From NCBI GenBank assembly GCA_946479015.1, contig CAMLEQ010000126.1, positions 1 to 9,497 on the forward strand: a stretch of DNA of 9,497 bases. Reading direction: 5' to 3'. Origin of the DNA: an uncultured Gemmatimonadota bacterium (lineage in GTDB: Bacteria; Gemmatimonadota; Gemmatimonadetes; Gemmatimonadales; Gemmatimonadaceae). The translations under genes and the position numbers were made by a program. Of this stretch, positions 5,816 to 9,497 are shown in pieces. Each line of letters starts with the position of its first letter. The first letter of the stretch is position 1. Below the pieces are notes generated by a model. That model made no database searches. It was not told the origin of the DNA and was given only the letters and a program-made list of their open reading frames with translations.

Positions 5816-6555
5816 CGTCCCCCTGGCATCCCCCCGCGCTCGCCACGCTCGGCGGCGCGGCGGCGCGCATCGCGCTCGTTCCCGAGGGAACGGGAGCTCC
5901 CTTCCAGGAAGCGCGCATCCGGTGGACACCGGCCGCGCGCGTGATCGTCAGCGAGTACGCCGGCGAGAATCTCTTCCATCGCTTGGGCGGCGACGAGGAT
6001 CTCGAGGCGTTCCGGCAGATCGCCGACCTCACCAACCCCGCGGCGCGTGCGCTCGCCGGGGAGATCGACCTCGTTCCACCGGAGGACCGGATCTACGGTC
6101 CCGGAACGCCGCTCATCATGGCGGCGTTCGCGTGGCCGGCGAGCCACACGCGCTTCTCCGCCGTGCACGAAGGCGCCTTCTACGCGACACGAAGCGAGCA
6201 CACCGCCATTGCCGAACGGCGCTGGCACTGCGAGCGCGTGCTCCGCGCCGCGGGGAGCGGGCCCACGGTGCAGGACGTCACCCTGCTGCACGCTCATCTG
6301 GATGGTGTGCTGCTCGACCTCCGCGCCCCCAACCCATCTCCGCCCGGCGTGTACCACGACACGGACTACGGGGTCGGGCAACAGATCGGGCGCGTGGTGC
6401 GCCGGCTGCGCGGGGACGGCATCGCGTACGACAGCGTGCGCGATCCAGGGGGCGAGTGCGCGGCAATCTTCCGTCCGCCGGTGCTCGCGCGCTGCGCCCC
6501 CGTGCGCACCATCACCCTGGAGTGGGATGGAAGCCGCATCATCACCGGCCGCTGA
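5812..6555 (+). CDS. RES-domain toxin (NAD-consuming type II toxin)
   Basis: 247 residues, starting at the GTG that overlaps the antitoxin stop by 4 bases; it belongs to the longer RES subfamily. RES toxins have an ADP-ribosyltransferase-like fold. Characterised members (MbcT, P. putida RES) degrade NAD+, and ParT modifies phosphoribosyl pyrophosphate synthetase. Family landmarks are visible in order: ARVIVSEY with Arg43, ENLFHRL, IADLTNP (70-76), LVPPEDRIYGPGTPLIMAAF (87-106), TRFSAVHEGAFYATRSEHTA (113-132) followed by IAE with Glu135, GIAYDSVRDPGGECAAIFRP (203-222) with Ser208, and a C-terminal LEWDG. Arg43 or Arg114, Glu135 and Ser208 are my candidates for the Arg-Glu-Ser set that names the family; this is by pattern, not structure. 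No frameshift or stop is seen, so the module looks intact. I infer NAD+ hydrolysis or phosphorolysis over PRPP-synthetase modification because the NAD+-degrading activity is the better-documented one. Confidence 0.92.
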   Translation: MTSPWHPPALATLGGAAARIALVPEGTGAPFQEARIRWTPAARVIVSEYAGENLFHRLGGDEDLEAFRQIADLTNPAARALAGEIDLVPPEDRIYGPGTPLIMAAFAWPASHTRFSAVHEGAFYATRSEHTAIAERRWHCERVLRAAGSGPTVQDVTLLHAHLDGVLLDLRAPNPSPPGVYHDTDYGVGQQIGRVVRRLRGDGIAYDSVRDPGGECAAIFRPPVLARCAPVRTITLEWDGSRIITGR

Positions 6556-6584
6556 GCGGGTGTGACGCGCGCCCCGTCGCGTGA

Positions 6585-6613
6585 TTGTCCCGCGAGAGTG
6601 CCGCCGATATACT
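6585..6613 (+). promoter_or_regulatory. Predicted leaderless promoter of the amidotransferase gene
   Basis: TTGTCC (6585-6590) and TATACT (6608-6613) are separated by 17 bp, matching the consensus at four and five of six positions. The expected transcription start, six or seven bases past the -10, coincides with the ATG at 6619, and no Shine-Dalgarno precedes that ATG. Together these point to a leaderless mRNA. Confidence 0.55.
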
Positions 6614-6618
6614 CCGCG

Positions 6619-7353
6619 ATGCCCCCCACACTCCGCGTCGCCCTCGTCGGCGACCACGATCCGGCGGTCACCGCCCACCAGGCCATCCCTCGCGCTCTGA
6701 CGCTCGCCGCCGACTCGCTCGGCGTCGCCGTGGAGCCGCGCTGGCTCCCCACGAATGCCATCGACGCGAGCGATCCGCTCGCCGGTGCCGATGCCGTGTG
6801 GTGCGTGCCGGCGAGCCCGTACCGCAGCACCGAGGGCGCGCTTCGCGCCATCGGTGCGGCGAGACGGAGCGGGCGTCCGTACCTCGGCACCTGCGCCGGA
6901 TTCCAGTACGCGCTCCTCGAATACGCGCGCGCCGTACTCGGGTGGGCGGACGCCGAGCACGGGGAGACCGCGCCCGACGCGGCGCTCCAGGTGATCACGC
7001 CGCTCGCCTGCTCGCTGATGGAGGCGAGCGACACGGTGCGCTTCACCCCCGGCTCGCGGCTGGCACTCGCGTACGGAGCGCTCGATGCCCGGGAGCGATA
7101 TCGCTGCCGTTACGGGCTGAACCCCGCGCTCGCGCGCGAGTTGACGGCGGGCCCGCTGCGCGCGACCGCGACCGATGCCGCCGGCGAGGTGCGCGCCGTG
7201 GAGCTCGACGGCCACCCCTTTTTCGTGGCCACGCTCTTCCAGCCCGAGCGTGCCGCGCTCGAGGGGACGCCGCCGCCGCTGGCCGTGGCGCTCCTGCGCG
7301 CCGCGGCGATCTCCACCGCTAGCTCGCCCGCGACGCGGGTCGTGCGGACGTGA
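6619..7353 (+). CDS. CTP synthase C-terminal-like class I glutamine amidotransferase domain protein
   Basis: 244 residues; a stand-alone copy of the glutaminase domain of CTP synthase, without the synthetase half. It matches the family usually annotated as 'CTP synthase C-terminal region-related (seleno)protein'. Diagnostic segments: VALVGDHD (7-14), the nucleophile elbow GTCAGFQ with Cys92 (GICLGMQ in CTP synthase), ERYRCRYGLNP (159-169, equivalent to the ERHRHRYEVN loop) and GHPFFVATLFQPER (198-211, equivalent to the HPWFVACQFHPEF strand). The catalytic His of HPE is Gln208, while Glu210 is kept, so the classical Cys-His-Glu triad is incomplete. The ATG at 6619 fits the start of the first beta strand and the promoter position; the GTG at 6562 would extend into the promoter. 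The physiological reaction is unknown: it could be a hydrolase, a transferase using Cys92 differently, or a binding protein. It ends 18 bp from the convergent M14 gene. Confidence 0.82.
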   Translation: MPPTLRVALVGDHDPAVTAHQAIPRALTLAADSLGVAVEPRWLPTNAIDASDPLAGADAVWCVPASPYRSTEGALRAIGAARRSGRPYLGTCAGFQYALLEYARAVLGWADAEHGETAPDAALQVITPLACSLMEASDTVRFTPGSRLALAYGALDARERYRCRYGLNPALARELTAGPLRATATDAAGEVRAVELDGHPFFVATLFQPERAALEGTPPPLAVALLRAAAISTASSPATRVVRT

Positions 7354-7371
7354 CTCGCGGAAGCTATCGGA

Positions 7372-9497
7372 CTACTCGCTCGTCGTGCCGCCCCCGCGGT
7401 TGGCACCGCCGAGATAGATCCCGTTGAAGAGGAAGCCGAACGTCCCGTGCGGCTGGCCGCGGAAGGTGATCTCGGGGCCGAACAGGAAGAGCTTTCCCTT
7501 CCCCACATCCGCCTCGGCCACGGCCACCGCGCCATCGAGATACTTCTGCCCCCACGCCCACCCGCTGCGCAGCGGCGTCGGCGAATCGTACCACGCCACC
7601 TTCCGCACGGCATCACCGCTCCCGGCGATGCGGAACGCGGGGCTGTGGTCGAACAGCACCGCCACGCTGTCGGGGATGCCGTAGGCGAGCGGCGCGTCGG
7701 TGCGCACGCGCGCCTCGAGCACGGAGCCGGGGATGTAGAACTCCTCGCGGCCGAGCGCGGAGTCGGTGCCGGGATGCACGAGCGCGCTCGCCACCGGGAG
7801 GCCGAGCTGCTTCGCCAGCGCGGTGGAGCTCCCGATGGTGATCACCGAGCCACCCGCCTCGAGGAAGCGGCGGAGCTGCGGCACGGTCTTCTCCACGCTG
7901 GTGCTCCCGAGCCGGTCGCGGTACTCGACGGGGATGTCCTCGGCGCGCGGCTGGGAGTAGAAGCGGCTCCCCGCGCCGGCGTCGCCGGATGGCAGCGCGT
8001 CATCCACGAACACGAGAACGTCGAACTTCTCGGCGAGGTTGCCGGCGTCGAGCTCCCGCGGGTACACCACGCGGTACGGGAACTCGTACTGGTCGAACAG
8101 CCAGCGCACCCACCCCGAGGGAATCGAGCCGCCGTAGCGGTCCCACAGCCCGATGCGCACCGGGCGCAGCGCGAGCAGCTCCGACGACTCCGGCGCCTTC
8201 GCCACGGCGTCGAAGGAGAGGCCGAGCGTCGCCGCGGCGCGCGAAGCGATCGAGGCCGCCGAGGGGGACGCGGGGATGTAGATCGTGCCCGCGGGATAGC
8301 TGGTGTCGTTGGCGGCGAGCGGACGCGTGAGCCAGAACACCGGCGCGTGCGCCGCGAGCAACCGGTTCACGGCGACGACGCTGTTGTTCACACCGTGGCG
8401 AAGCAGGAAGCCCGCCGCGCCGCGCGTCGCCGCCACCTGTCCGGGCGGCGGCGTCACCGTGTCCGTCACCGGAACGAAGGGACCGGTGAAGCCGTCGAGC
8501 ACACGGTGGAACTGGATCCCCATCGTGAGCGCCGGAGTCCAGCCGGTGATGTCGTACGGCGGCTTGGGGGGCCCGCCGGGATAGGCGAAGTCGTTCGGGT
8601 GGTTCTGCGGCTCGAACATGTCGAGCACGTGCGGGCGGAACGCCTGCGCGGTCATCACCACGTACGAGCCGGCCGGATAGCGCGTCCCCTGCACCGTGAA
8701 CGCCGCCGTCGCGCGCTGCACCTCCACCCCGCCCTTGATGAGGATGTTCACGAACTTCGTGGCGCGCGGAAAGTCGGGCTGGTTCGCGGGGATGATGTAG
8801 CCGCGCGGGTCGCGGTCTTCCGGACGGTGGAGCACCGCGTAGTAGCGGGCGTCCACCGCCTCGTGTCCGGCGCGCCCCCGAGCGGCGGCGTCGTCCCCAT
8901 CGCGCGCGACGGCGGCGTTCAGCGAGTCGATGAGCCGTGGCGTGATCGTCCAGTCGTCGCGGCTCCCGCGCTCGATCGAGCGCTTCCCCATCTCGTAGAT
9001 GCCGTACAGGAAGTGCTCGCGGTAGCGCGACGCCACGTCGAGCACCGCCCAGTTGGCGTTCAGCTCGTAGGCCATCGACTGCCGGAAGTGCCACACCTGG
9101 TGCGGCGCGATCGGGAAGGGGAGATCGCCGTGCGGGAGCTGCCGGTCGGGGACGAGGGGGATCTCGATCGGCGTCGGGTTCCCCACGGCCTCGGTGAGCA
9201 GCCCGATCATGTTGTGGAAGTACGGCATCGTGCGCAGCCCGCCGTTCCACCACGTGGAGTAGTTCGCTCCCGAGCGCATGGTGAAGCCCGGGAGGTCCTG
9301 CGCGACGAAGCGGGTGTGGATCGCGGCCCCCACGAGGTCGAGCTCCATGGGGACGAGCGGATCGAAGGTGTAGTTGAACGGGTCGCGGAAGGGCGGGGTG
9401 AAGATCACCGTCCCCTCGGGCCCGGTCTGGTGGTGGTTGTACACGATCTGCGGGAACCACTCGCGGTACATCACGCGGTTCATGGCCTGCGTCTCCG
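7372..9497 (-). CDS. M14 family zinc carboxypeptidase-like metallopeptidase, N-terminus beyond the window
   Basis: The frame is open from the right edge to a stop at 7374-7372, giving over 700 residues. The Met at 9483 is internal, because the preceding codons (ETQA) and the next segment MNRVMYREWFPQIVYNHHQ are mid-domain in this family. The signal peptide and the first HxxE zinc ligands therefore lie outside. Numbering from that Met, NHHQ (16-19) supplies the third zinc ligand, GANYSTWWNGG (72-82) lines the substrate pocket, and LLTEAVG with Glu98 is my candidate for the catalytic base. The last 260 residues (from about 440, beginning VRIGLWDRYGG) form a class I amidotransferase-like domain ending in GKLFLFGPEITFRGQPHGTF-type sequence, seen in large secreted M14 proteins of Gemmatimonadota and Bacteroidota. 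It probably acts on extracellular peptides. It converges on the amidotransferase gene, with 18 bp between the stops and no clear terminator. Confidence 0.88.
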   Translation of the reverse strand, partial: ETQAMNRVMYREWFPQIVYNHHQTGPEGTVIFTPPFRDPFNYTFDPLVPMELDLVGAAIHTRFVAQDLPGFTMRSGANYSTWWNGGLRTMPYFHNMIGLLTEAVGNPTPIEIPLVPDRQLPHGDLPFPIAPHQVWHFRQSMAYELNANWAVLDVASRYREHFLYGIYEMGKRSIERGSRDDWTITPRLIDSLNAAVARDGDDAAARGRAGHEAVDARYYAVLHRPEDRDPRGYIIPANQPDFPRATKFVNILIKGGVEVQRATAAFTVQGTRYPAGSYVVMTAQAFRPHVLDMFEPQNHPNDFAYPGGPPKPPYDITGWTPALTMGIQFHRVLDGFTGPFVPVTDTVTPPPGQVAATRGAAGFLLRHGVNNSVVAVNRLLAAHAPVFWLTRPLAANDTSYPAGTIYIPASPSAASIASRAAATLGLSFDAVAKAPESSELLALRPVRIGLWDRYGGSIPSGWVRWLFDQYEFPYRVVYPRELDAGNLAEKFDVLVFVDDALPSGDAGAGSRFYSQPRAEDIPVEYRDRLGSTSVEKTVPQLRRFLEAGGSVITIGSSTALAKQLGLPVASALVHPGTDSALGREEFYIPGSVLEARVRTDAPLAYGIPDSVAVLFDHSPAFRIAGSGDAVRKVAWYDSPTPLRSGWAWGQKYLDGAVAVAEADVGKGKLFLFGPEITFRGQPHGTFGFLFNGIYLGGANRGGGTTSE

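Noticed and set aside
5707..7215. 502-residue minus-strand open frame opposite the toxin and amidotransferase genes
   Set aside because: No recognisable motifs and biased composition; it spans two clear plus-strand genes and their intergenic promoter.
7327..7339. CCCGC-GAC-GCGGG hairpin at the end of the amidotransferase gene
   Set aside because: Lies within the coding sequence, has only five pairs and no T tract; not a credible terminator for the convergent genes.
8000..9460. 486-residue alternative minus-strand frame inside the M14 gene
   Set aside because: Overlaps the M14 frame entirely and gives Arg/Ala-rich sequence without domains.
1..9497. A single coordinated novel system spanning the window
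   Set aside because: Genes change strand, have separate promoters and belong to unrelated, known families; nothing ties them into one pathway.

Overview
The window is very GC-rich, with densely packed genes. Together the genes suggest a member of the Gemmatimonadota, with Acidobacteriota as the second choice. The clues are a PadR regulator translationally coupled to an ADOP-type MacB/FtsX permease, and a long secreted M14 metallopeptidase with a C-terminal amidotransferase-like domain. This assignment is inferred from gene content; there is no rRNA or other phylogenetic marker in the window.

Layout, left to right. Positions 1-1820 (minus strand) hold a PadR-family repressor followed by a partial ADOP permease that runs off the left edge; the two overlap by a GTGA. 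Positions 2055-5165 (plus strand) hold two exported, single-cysteine methionine sulfoxide reductases A with a cytochrome P450 between them. The msrA copies share a 223-bp block with no differences, although the sequence on both sides has diverged; this looks like gene conversion. The first copy has also lost 13 residues and several otherwise conserved active-site residues. Positions 5381-6555 (plus) hold an Xre/MbcA/ParS-type antitoxin and a RES-domain toxin, again overlapping by GTGA. Their promoter carries a nested inverted repeat centred on the -10 box, as expected for autoregulation. Positions 6619-7353 (plus) hold a free-standing CTP-synthase-type glutamine amidotransferase domain in which the catalytic His is Gln; its promoter is placed so that the mRNA would be leaderless. 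Positions 7372-9497 (minus) hold the C-terminal part of an M14 carboxypeptidase-like protein that runs off the right edge.

The genes do not form one pathway. The functional units are a regulator/permease pair, an envelope oxidative-damage repair pair (msrA) around a P450, a NAD-targeting type II toxin-antitoxin module, an orphan amidotransferase and a secreted peptidase. I do not see a clearly undescribed multi-gene system. The most distinctive signals are the mosaic msrA pair, the TA operator architecture and the His-to-Gln amidotransferase. No tRNA, rRNA, CRISPR array, insertion sequence or phage gene was seen, and no gene-free stretch exceeds about 240 bases.
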